Source: Serilophus lunatus (lineage: Eukaryota; Chordata; Aves; Passeriformes; Eurylaimidae). Taken from it: a stretch of DNA of 64,000 nt. Numbering within the stretch: position 1 is the stretch's first letter; the number at the start of each line of letters is the position of its first letter. The position numbers and the translations under genes were made by a program. Shown piece after piece: positions 37,000 to 47,100 of the stretch. Under the pieces are notes generated by a model. It saw only the letters and a list, made by a program, of their open reading frames with translations. It ran no database searches and was not told where the DNA came from. The stretch lies in contig VXBA01005459.1 in assembly GCA_013399895.1 (NCBI GenBank), forward strand, positions 168,931 through 232,930. Direction: 5' to 3'.

Positions 37000-37200
37000 C
37001 AGAGAATAGCTCTTGGCTGAAGCTATTAATATTAATTCTGCTGTATGTTCCCACGAAGAGAAAGTCTTGAATCATGGGAACAGATAGCGCAAGCTCTTTG
37101 CCAATGCAGATGGGTGCTAGGCCTGACTCTAGGTCAGATAAATCACAGACCTTTTCTGTTTCTTTGTTTCTTAATATACAAAAATGGGACAAATTAGTTT
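37000..37200 (-). CDS. Candidate internal exon (E4), unidentified protein
   Basis: The best exon of the set. On the minus strand a pyrimidine-rich acceptor ('aactctttcctgcacag') and a strong donor ('ctctggtgagtgc') bound exactly 201 bases, a phase 1-1 exon as is common in extracellular proteins. The frame is open throughout, with three cysteines, one potential N-glycosylation site (NLS) near its start and a hydrophobic, beta-like second half (includes MIQDFLFVGTYSRININ). Its entry phase fits the exit of E3. I cannot assign the protein. Confidence 0.4.
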
Positions 37201-37506
37201 CTGTGCAGGAAAGAGTTATCACTGTTGCTCACACCAGCAGGAAATGCCTGTTTTCTTGACAGTTCAATTCACCCAGTTGAGACCATTCTTGGGTGATTCT
37301 CACAGAATTGCTATGGCTTGCAGATGGCTGAGGTGGGACGCCTCCTTCAACCCTGGGATCTCTGCTTTTTGGTCAGCCATACAAAGACAATGCAGACACA
37401 TCTTCAGGTGCTGAGAACAGGCTTGTCCATTCTTCTATCACTGCAAGGTGTGGAGCTCTGTGTGCATTCTGTCTGCCCAAATTAACATGGTACTTCTTTT
37501 TCCTAC

Positions 37507-37576
37507 TATTGTATATGTTCTGGAGACATTTATATTTCCTTATAACTTCAATGCAGTTTCTCTCACTAGCACAAAA
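37507..37576 (-). CDS. Candidate small internal exon (E3), unidentified protein
   Basis: A strong minus-strand acceptor ('ctgttttgactttcaag') opens 23 codons with three cysteines (begins FCASERNCIEVIRKYKCLQ). The donor that fits the phase of E4 ('caatagtagga') is weak. The entry phase 0 matches the exit of E2. The small size and weak donor keep confidence low. Confidence 0.28.
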
Positions 37577-37865
37577 CTTGAAAGTCAAAACAGTAACCAG
37601 GAATAAGTCACTGAGAGCTGCAGTTTATTGTTCACCCCAGGTGACATGTGCAGGCCACGCTCTTCCTGAGTAAGGGGCAGGAAGTCTCAGCACACCAGCT
37701 ACACACTCATCTGTTCTGCACACTATTAGTGTGACTTTCCTGAAAACACATTGTACAGTTGCTTTGTATGAGATGGTGGGAAGGTTCTGGCTGTAGGCTG
37801 CAAGCAACAGCCATGAGATGGGTTTTCCCACAGTGTTGAGGTTTGTGACAGTCTTGCAACCTCAC

Positions 37866-37962
37866 CTCTACGTTATGAAAGGTTTTGCACAGTAACTTGT
37901 CATACAAGTTGGCATTGGAGCTGATATTCACACGGATAGAGTACCACATGTAGAAGCAGCTC
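37866..37962 (-). CDS. Candidate internal exon (E2), unidentified protein
   Basis: A strong donor ('aacgtagaggtgagg') ends 32 open codons on the minus strand. The peptide begins SCFYMWYSIRVNISSNANLY and carries two cysteines and one N-glycosylation site (NIS). The acceptor ('catctggtaaag') has a poor pyrimidine tract, and its phase does not join to E1. An in-frame stop lies just upstream of that acceptor, so the exon cannot extend further. It joins to E3 in phase 0. Confidence 0.28.
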
Positions 37963-38231
37963 CTTTACCAGATGTACTTCTTTTGTAACTCTACAGCTTT
38001 TCCCAAGCATGGGTTTGGCCTCTCAAAGCAGTTTTGTTTCAGCATCATGCTGTTCTCCTACTAGACCTTATAATTTAGCAGCATCAAACAGCTGAGGCCT
38101 TAATGGGGTCATTTACTAATTTTCTCTTATTGCTGCAACTCTTTTGTTCCCGAGCAGCAAAGTTACTTCCCTTGTGTATTTCCCATGACAGAAGGGATTT
38201 ATTTGTATTCTCAAGATCTACAGACCCTCAC

Positions 38232-38428
38232 CAGCTCATGGAAACACATCTTTTCAGTGTCCCATATGATGCTTATCACAATTCCCTGTGCAGGAATTTC
38301 TGTTTCTACTAGATGACCACGGTAGCAAAATTTTCTACTGCAGGCTGCTGTAGTAGTCTCATTTCCTAAAATCCTGAGGCAGCTGTTGGCAATTTGGTGG
38401 GCGGGAGCACAGAATTTTGAACCAGAAT
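38232..38428 (-). CDS. Candidate exon (E1), unidentified protein
   Basis: On the minus strand acceptor 'aagcctagtgcag' (weak pyrimidine tract) and donor 'catgagctggtgagg' (strong) bound 65 open codons. The peptide has five cysteines and one N-glycosylation site (NET), and includes ACSRKFCYRGHLVETEIPAQ. Its exit phase (0) does not match the entry phase of E2 (2). Overlapping longer frames to the right (38366-38908 and 38880-39269, minus) may hold more upstream coding sequence, but I could not place boundaries there. Confidence 0.27.
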
Positions 38429-41179
38429 CTGCACTAGGCTTCCTCTCTTTTGTTTTTTCATAGGGATGCAAAGCAGGAATAATTTCTTAGTGGGGGTTTG
38501 CCCAATGCTATCCAAGCTGCAAGAGCACAGACCATTCTGATAGAAACTCTTTGGGCAGTACAATCTCTCTTGGGAGGCTCTTGTGTCAGGTGCAGACGCT
38601 AAACCACCCTCTGGTGAAGGGGTTGCTCCCACAGTCCCTCCTAGTCCCACAGTTTGTGGTTTTTCAGGTCTGCTGGCAACAAAGGGAGGAAATGTACTTG
38701 CTGCTCTGCTTGCTTCCCCAAAGCTTGCAGACCTTGTCCTCAGACACAAAAATGTGTGTATGCTCCGGACAGGATGGTAGGATCCAGGTCCTCCAAAACT
38801 GGCCAAAGGAGCATCCCAGGACCTTGGCAGCTGCTGCTGCTCACACAGGGGCTGTATTTCAACTCTTTTCAGCTCTCTGTTAGCAGCATAGCTGTTTTTC
38901 AGAGACATGCCAATGGGAGTTCATGGTGGCAGGAGGAGAGCTTGTCTTTCCAGTAGCTGCCCTCTGTGAGAGGAAACTGGTCTTGTCATGCAGGGAGGGC
39001 TGGAAAGTGTAGTGTAGGCCACCTTGGCAACCAGCAGCATTTGCTGCTGAGCTCCTAGCGTGCAACGTCAGGAGACACAAAGGCATGATCTTGATGTTGC
39101 TCCGCTGCCAAGGTGCTGGGGAATCTGTATTTACAATGTATTTGTCTTTTCCCTTTCCAGCTCCCTGAAGTTTTCTGGAAAGCTTATTGTTGCTGGGGAG
39201 CCTATTGCTTAACCTGTGGTGCTGCTGTGGGTTGAGGACCAGGACTAGCTGAGGGGTCCTGGACATCACAGGGATTTAGGGCTGTGCCTTGAGCACTGTT
39301 GAGACACAGAGCTGCTTGGAGGTAGGGCTATTCTTCATGCAACCATAGCCTCCCACAAGTCCACAAGTATCACATTTGGGCTCAGGTTCCCATTTTACAA
39401 GTACGTAAAGTCCTTCTTTGACTTTTACCTAGCAAAGAACCTTTCAGTGAGGAAAAACCTATAATGTGCAGGGTAAATTTCAGTGTATAAGATGCAGTGC
39501 AGCCATAGTTTCACCCACAATCATTTGGTAACAAAGGATTTCTTCATGTATTATTTTTATGTGACAACATAATCAGACTACAAATATTAAGGAGGAGTAG
39601 TGGACAGAACTGGATGTCTATTATATTGACTGTCCCAATCACGCTGAGGAAATTTGGCCCTTTTGTGACAAGTGGTGACTTTAATCTCTTCTAGCAGAAG
39701 AATTTGATCATTAATTTTTATCTAACAATGTGAGCAGTGTGGGGTCTGGAACAAAATAGGGTCTTCAAACTGGCCTGCCTCATGGCAGCAATAAGAGATA
39801 GTGTCAGAAATCAGAGGCAATGAAAGATGCTTTCCACAAAACTGCTGATGTGAGGAATGGACTGAGACCTTCTCTCTGACTTGAGAATGAACACCTACAG
39901 CTGATGGAATGGAAGAAAGGGAGGAAATAGGTCATTTGACTAACAGTATTTTGTACTGAGCTTCCATGGGGGTACTATTTGCCACAATCACTACGCTTTA
40001 CCATAATCTTGCTGTAAGAATGAATATGTTTATGATAAAATGCTTATCATATTCTAGCAGCTCTTTATAAAGATCATTATCTATAATTAGGTAAATGTGT
40101 GTAACTGCTATTGCTCTTGTGCTAAAAATTGCTGCAAATGGAACTGAGGAGGGAGAGGATTCCAATTTAGACATCAGATAATTGGACTTAATTTGCTTAA
40201 GAGAACTACCAGTTGTAGCCGCTTAAAACAGTAAGTCATAAGCTCAGAAATAAAATGCTTTTCTAAAAGTATTTAGAGCCACTGTTTATATTTATGTCAA
40301 TATTTACACTAGAGATGTGGTTTTGTTACTGAAACTTAGAATATGAAGATGTTGGTCAGTGCACTGCTGAACGTGATGGTCCTGATTTTGCCTTTTCTCA
40401 GAGACATCTGAAATTAGAAACAGGCTGCCATTTCCTAAACTTTAGTCAGTTCTGCTGGAAACTCTGAAGTTCCCTTTCATGTTGATTATATTTCCAGGCA
40501 GGGTTTAGAGACTCATTTGCTGTTCCTATGGTCACAAGTGTGGTAGTGGTAGATTCAGATGTAACTAATAAAGTTATCTACAAAGCTAATGTTGTTCCTA
40601 AAGGCTAAACATCACCTTTCTGCACAAGCCTGGCCCTAGGTCCAGATTTCGTACCTTTACATGTTTTTGGATGGAAGTTGCTAAGTGAATGTAGCCATCG
40701 ACAGTATCATCTGCTGTATTGCATTAGTATCCGGTTGTCCTCACATTTCCTAAGCCTGATCTGGGACCAGCAGTGCTCCTGTGTGGAGTGGCTACCATAA
40801 GTGCAGAGTATGCGTGTTACAATGTGTGTGATGGAGAGTACTCAGGACTGCGTGGACTGTGGGCATCAGTACAGTCAAATTTACCATAGACATCTTCATA
40901 AGAGTGAATTTTGTCCTTACTGTCTGTATCCCAGGTCTACAGCCTGCCCAATGCTTTTTGGAGGATCCTAATATACTTCTCCCTTCCCAAAAGAATGGAC
41001 TCAGTACCCATGCTTTCAAAGCAATACTTTTTAAATACCTACACTTCATTCTCACTTTTGTCACTGAAAATTTAGCAGGATCTTTTATTCTTTCTGTTTT
41101 TCTCTGGCAAGTCTGGAGATGGAAATTGACTGCTTGCCTTAGTTGACATGTGAAATAAATAAAAAATTATCTATGCTGC
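38429..41179. other. Mostly non-coding; locally GC-rich at 38.5-39.3 kb
   Basis: Between about 38480 and 39270 the GC content rises and long frames are open on both strands (minus 38366-38908, minus 38880-39269, plus 38551-38883). With stops rare in every frame this is weak evidence for coding. 39.3-40.8 kb is AT-rich, with GATA- and TAAT-type motifs near 40020-40320. A minus-strand AATAAA lies at 41084-41089, downstream of the exon-like pair at 41.2-41.6 kb. Confidence 0.45.
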
Positions 41180-41371
41180 TTATACAGAGATGTCAGTGTG
41201 TAATGATATCCTCTGAGAGTGAGGACTAAATAGTGGTTCAGTTTCTTGGGTTCCTATGCTGGACTGTAACTGCTGGAGCATGTAGCAGTACAGGCTGATG
41301 GGCTTCACGGACAGGCCAGCAAAAGATGCCAGTAATCCCCAGGGATAGTGATCTGCTGCATGCTGAATCCT
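41180..41371 (-). CDS. Candidate terminal exon (Eb), unidentified
   Basis: Acceptor 'cacaaagcttgcag' on the minus strand opens 63 codons and a stop, in the phase left by the donor of Ea. The peptide includes HAADHYPWGLLASFAGLSVK. A minus-strand AATAAA follows about 90 bases after the stop (41084-41089). No family is recognised. The implied intron is only about 117 bp. Confidence 0.2.
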   Translation of the reverse strand, partial: RIQHAADHYPWGLLASFAGLSVKPISLYCYMLQQLQSSIGTQETEPLFSPHSQRISLHTDISV

Positions 41372-41488
41372 CTGCAAGCTTTGTGATAAATTTCCATGTG
41401 AGACTATTCCAAGGACAGGACCTATAAGGATTTAACCTCTGTCACTGAATAAGCAGGCATGAAAGCCTTGGCAGTAGGAGAACAGTAC

Positions 41489-41586
41489 CTGATGTGGTGC
41501 CTTTGCCATCATTACTGCAGTTACGCATAAGGCCCTGAATCTAAAGGTATTTGAACAAAGTTCTGTTGGTGTTTTGAAAATTATGC
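41489..41586 (-). CDS. Candidate internal exon (Ea), unidentified
   Basis: Between acceptor 'gggggatttggcag' and donor 'caccacatcaggtactg' on the minus strand lie 32 open codons (includes NTFRFRALCVTAVMMAKAPH), with exit phase 0 matching Eb. The same frame is open from 41632 to 41180 apart from a single TAA, which the proposed intron would remove. Short and unsupported by homology. Confidence 0.18.
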
Positions 41587-44027
41587 CTGCCAAATCCCCC
41601 AATCCACAAAATGAAATGCTGATCATGCACACAGGATGGGTGCTATGCTGGCAGCAGTCATTGGGGCAGATGGTCTCTGGTCAAACCTTAAGTTTGTGCT
41701 CAAACTGTGTCTTGGTGAAGGCTAGTTGCTCAGCAGGTGGGAAGAAATGAACCCTGATAGTCAAAAGCTTCCTCCATCAGGTTCATTTCTTCCCTTTGAT
41801 CTAAATAACAAGGTCAACTGTTGTCTGTGGAGAATTATGGCATGATGCTTTCTTAACCTTGGTTGTTGAACACTGTACCAATGACTTATGAGGAGAATCT
41901 GACCCTCAATCTCTTGTACCTTAGACAAAAGCCCCATTGAGCAGATTACGAAGCCAATTACAAATTGACATAGATAAAGGAAGAAGTGAAATAGTTCTAG
42001 CTAGAAGCCCATCCCAGGGTGTCTGAAATATTAAGAAGAGATCTCAAATTCTTACTCATCAGTACGTAATCAAGGGTACAAATGTAGTTTTAAAAATGCT
42101 GTCTCTGAGGAAATGATACAAAATTCTTCTGAGAATATATTCTGTATATATGATGTTGTTAGCTCTTCCCCCCTCCCCAGCCTTCAATAAATTTTAAAAG
42201 CTTTGTCTAATTTCAATCAAATTAAGGAAATGGAAAGAAGCCTCAAAGTTACCAAATTTCTTCAATGATCCTTCACACTGCATGGCCTGGAGACCATGTG
42301 TGGATCCTACAGCCATTTGTTTGCTCCACAAGAACAGACTGACAGGCTTAGGTGGAAGTCATGAGAGATCAGCTCGGCAGATAGTGTGTGGGAATAACAA
42401 GTGGCCAGCAGACGTGCACTGCTGATCCATTCAGCCTCTTAGGCTATGTCTGACCTGATATTACTATGTTCATGTTTAAACTTGTTGACTTCTACAAAAG
42501 AGATCCCAGGCGTGAAGTAATATAAGTGCAGGATGGGTGCAAGAGTACCAAGATGCAGGAGTAAGCACAGAAGCTAAGCTATTAGATAACAGAAAGAAAG
42601 ATTTTACACTTTAAGCACCATCTCTTTCCTCCATGTCTTTGCCAGCTTAAGTGAATCTCAACCTGGCTGGCTTCCAGGATTTTTTTCTTTAGACAATCCA
42701 CACTCCTTGGGTATTGCATGCACTTGGGGATGAGGATTCCACTAGAGAGTGGAGTGTTGTGGGGTCAGATATCACAAAAATAAACACTGAATACCTTTAA
42801 GGACTTCATCTGAAGTGAATAGTGGAATGAAGGATGTGAACACAAACATTTAATCTAGAAAAGATTCTATATACTCCATTTCTTTTTGATTCTTTTTGAT
42901 TTTGTTATGAGTCTTAATGCTCTGATTAAGTATGGCTGCGGCAGGGAACGTTTCATCAGTCAGCCTGAGCTATTGCATCTAGCAGAGGTATAACTGAAGA
43001 CATAAGATAATTATCTACTCCAGAATCACTGTGTGTTACCATCATCTATGGAGAAGAGAGATAAACTGAGTACCCTCCTGCAATAGTCATTATTGGCTTA
43101 TTGACTTGATTATTCTCCTTGGATTTGTATTCACTCAACAGATCACAGCAACCCCAAAGAGATTAATTACATGTATTTTTAAATTCCCTAAGTGCACATT
43201 TGCATAACTAGCATTTTAAAATATTCATAAATACATATTTGCTTGATAGATTGTAGCGGCATCATTTGCAGCTTCAAAAGGTACTTTCACTTAATCAAAC
43301 CAGAAATGTTAATCATTTCTTGAGGCTCAGACATATGATCAGCATATTGTAGCACAATAAATACATTGAGTATCAGCTAAGGCCTGCTCCTACCCTTTGG
43401 CACATGGGAGGAAACCTGACCCAGCTTAAGCTCCTGTTTTAGTGGTTTAGGTAGGCCCTCCTTACATTTACTATAGATAGAAGGCAGACTTATACCTAAC
43501 TTCCATGGATGGGCTCATTTGCTTTAAGTGGATCCTACATCCTTGCTAGGTCCAGTTTCCCAGTGACAAAAGCCTTGCAAGCATGCCACTGTGGGCATTC
43601 CCACAAAGGGTGTGTGTCCACCTGGCGCTCCACACCCTCAGCCACATTGGGTATGTCCATAGTGTTGAATAGGAAAGGCTGAGAAAGAACTATGAGCTCC
43701 AAAGCCACGACTGACTCTTCTCTCGACTCATTCCCTGGCTCCCTTTTGATATCCTTCAGTGAGCTGAGTGCAAGATACAGCAGAGTCCTGAGAACAGCTC
43801 ATATTGTCCAACAGAAGGGCAGCAGGTGTGCGCACCTTCGTCATGCCCAGCCATCCAGTGCTATCTCAGAGGGCTATATGACCTCAGACATACCTGCACA
43901 CCCCCTTGTCACCTCAGGAGTATGCAACATGGATTCTGTGCCATAACACTACAGCCTTGGGCTGGAGCCGGGTCTTCATTACTTCAGAAAATTTCAGTTA
44001 AGAAACGCGTGAAAAATAATAATGCCC
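41587..44027. other. Non-coding single-copy DNA
   Basis: No gene is supported. A possible old CR1 tail lies near 42385-42476. AT-rich sequence at 43120-43380 is dense in homeodomain- and octamer-like words. The plus-strand frames at 43692-44113 run into the next CR1 and are not gene-like. Confidence 0.5.
42385..42476 (+). mobile_element. Possible ancient CR1 3' tail
   Basis: The end 'gacctgatattactatgttc' followed by 'atg' resembles the terminal 'gatccagtatggctgttctt' of old CR1 copies. Only the last few tens of bases are suggestive, so this is tentative. Confidence 0.3.
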
Positions 44028-44196
44028 TATCTCTGGAGCAGGATTCCCAGGGAAATCAAGCCTGTCAAGAGTTCAAGGACCATCTGGAAGACACTTTTGG
44101 TCATATAGTTTAGCTTTAGGCAAGTATGGAGCAAGGAGTTAGTCTCGATGATCCTTATAGATCCTTTCCAACTCGAGAAATTCTATGATTCTCTGA
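44028..44196 (+). mobile_element. CR1 LINE 3' end, sense strand
   Basis: Blocks 'tctctggagcaggattccca', 'tcaagagttcaaggaccatc', 'caaggagttagtctcgatga', 'tccttatagatcctttccaa' and the terminal 'aattctatgattctctga' are in CR1 order. About 170 bp remain, 5'-truncated and moderately diverged. Confidence 0.9.
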
Positions 44197-47100
44197 GTCT
44201 GATAGAGTTATAGGGGACTGTAGTGACGGAGATCCAGGGCCATGTGCTGTATAATACAGATATAGCCTCTCTGCCATTGAGGAGTTAATCCCAAAGCATT
44301 CTGGATGCGGGCTGGTCTGTACACCCACCCACTCAGTGTACAGGCAGAGCTGCTGAAGCTGATAGCAGCTTGCATCTTGGACACTGACTGATGTGCAGTT
44401 CCTCATTCCTCACTCAGCCTAGCTGAATGTTTATTTAATGCTAGTTGAAGGGAAATAGTCATGGTTATCTTCAACTCAAGAGAAAGAGGAGAGTAATTTT
44501 TATTCACACAAGCAGATCATGACCAGGTGTTACAACTAGAAGGGCTTCTCCCTCTCCACCTTTTCTTTTTCATTTGATATGAAAAGTCTTAGCAGTATCA
44601 AAGCAGGAAACCTCAAAGCAGGGTGACAAGGAAGTTAACTCATTCTGGGTCTGCCTGTGAGATGGTGAATCAGATGTGAAGTGTGGCCCCCTCAACAAGT
44701 ACTCGAAAAGAAAAGAGGACAGTTTTCCTTACCAACTGAGTTTTGAACTCGAGTTCAGGCAGAGAGGGGCATGAATTCACAACACACAATGTCCAAGTTG
44801 ACACTGACACATTACAGCTCATAGATGGAGGTGCAGGAAGTGGGGCTATGAGAAAAGGCTAAGAAATTCCATTTGTGATGTGAGTCTGGTGGGAGCAGGG
44901 TGCAGGGGGAAGGCAGAGGGACAGTGGTTTTCAGTGGCGGAAGAAGTAACCCAGAAAGAGGGAAAGAGAATGATATGATTCACATGCATCAGCATCCCTG
45001 AGCTCACAAAGAGGGTCTCTGGTGTCTGGGCTGTTGGTTCCATACCCATAGGTGCATTTTTGGGATCTGTAGTAATTGAATGCTTGTACATCAGCTGTGC
45101 TGCCTGGTCTGTAAGCTACATGGCACCACAAGTCTATGTCAGCTCACAGACTGCCTTGGAGGAGGAAGGCCATGAAGGGGGAACTAGTGACTGACTTGTG
45201 CATGATCCCTCTTCATCAGACCACATCCCTGTAATTCTGTTCTGCTGAGTCAGTGTGGGACATGTGCATTTTGTTTTTCTGCTCAGTGATATTGCATAAA
45301 CTGTGACATCAACACCAAGTCAGACAGTTCCTGGCTTGGCAAGTGGGAAACAAAGTTTTGAAAGCAAAGTCTGATTGTCAGATTTTCCCAAAGCTGACCC
45401 CAGTACTTGTATTTTGAAACATTTTCATAGCATTGCATCTTAGCAGAAGTAATTCTTCGGGGTGAGTTCAGTTGGAGGCTCAAAATTTTTTGGAGCTCAG
45501 TAGTTGACAGTTGAATTTCTTACTGAGAATTATTGTGGTTTGATCCATTGTGAATAGGAGACAAAATGCAATTACAAGTATATAATTTTATTGAAAAATT
45601 TATACTCTGTTTCAACTGGATACCAGCTCTGCCCATTAGAGCATCTCCTGTAGCCAGTTGTTTATTTGGAAAACACACAAATTCCAGCCAATCACAACAG
45701 TTTGATCACTGAGGAATAAATTTTTTTACAGTACTTGAAAGCCAATCTTAGCTTGAATAGTGCATCTTCTAGAATGTATTTTTGTCAGGAATCTACTGGC
45801 CTTTCAAACTTCACAGCAGGGAATGGTGGAAGATCTGATGCATTGAAGTTTGTATTTCATTTGTATTTAATTTCTGAGAGACCCTTCTCATAAAGGCAAA
45901 GCGACATCTATTTTTAATTCGAGCTGTAAAAAACAACTACCTCTGCAGTTTTCGTAGAATCAAGATTGTGATGACAATGGATGATTAATATGAATCCTTG
46001 CTTCAGTGGTACTGAAATAAGACCCTTACATCAAATAGAAAAGCAGTCTCACGTGGAACAAGTTTATCTGACCTGTCTTCATTGAGGAGGAAAGGAAGAA
46101 TGGAATACTGAAGAGGATTTTTGCACGTACAGGTTTGGTATCTGCAGGAGAAGAGTCTGGGGGCTAAGAGTTACCAGACCCATTAATTAATCTTTGATTT
46201 CCCCCTTGGCTGGTTTCCCTTTGGATATACCTTTTATAATTTGGATGTATCTTAAGTTGTAGTGGATCATAGAGTTCTGACTCGCCTCAAAATGTCAGAC
46301 CTGCAGCTGGACTGGTTTTCACCAAGAATTTAAGAAAATAACTTAGTGTCAATTGTTCAGCATACCCTTTTGGGGAAATTATGACTTTTTTGGACACTTT
46401 AAACCCTCCTAAATTCCTGCCTGATCGGATTTATTTTCATCATTAGCAAGTAATCCTGGCACAAAGTTAAAGTGTGCATACTTATTTTTTCTAAAATGAG
46501 TTATTAACTAGCCCATATTAGGACAAGGAACTGGCTCTGAGTGATTTCCTGGTGGGAAGGAAAAAGAAAGACAAGTTCAGTAATTTACTTTTCTTTTTTT
46601 TTCCCAGGCATTAGTGCCAGGGCAATTTTTGGTGTTCAATACATGGAAAACAGGCCAATTGAGAGCTCTAGGCTTATATATTTGTTATATTATAGTTAGT
46701 TAGATTTTCAATAAATAAAATTTAATATCCCTGTCAAAGCATAACTTCTGGTTCTGTTCACCATTAAGAAATTGAATTTCATGACAATGTATAGATTGGT
46801 AATACAATTCTTAGCTTAATTACTAGTCATGCCCAAACTAAGATTAAAAAATTCTTTTTTTCTTTCTTCTTACAGACTGAATAGTTTGGGCAAAATAAAT
46901 CTGTGGAGAGATGAGGACAGTCCGTTTTCCCTTCATTCACATCTAGTTACTATTCCTTTTTGCAGTTCTAAGAGGTGATTGTTTTGGGATGAAGGATGGA
47001 AATGACAGGTAAGGTGTTCCCAGACTGACAGGGCAAGGTCCACTATGGTGCCTGAAGGAGAAAAGCCCTTTGGCTCAGTCAGGTGCTTGCTCCCCAGCCA

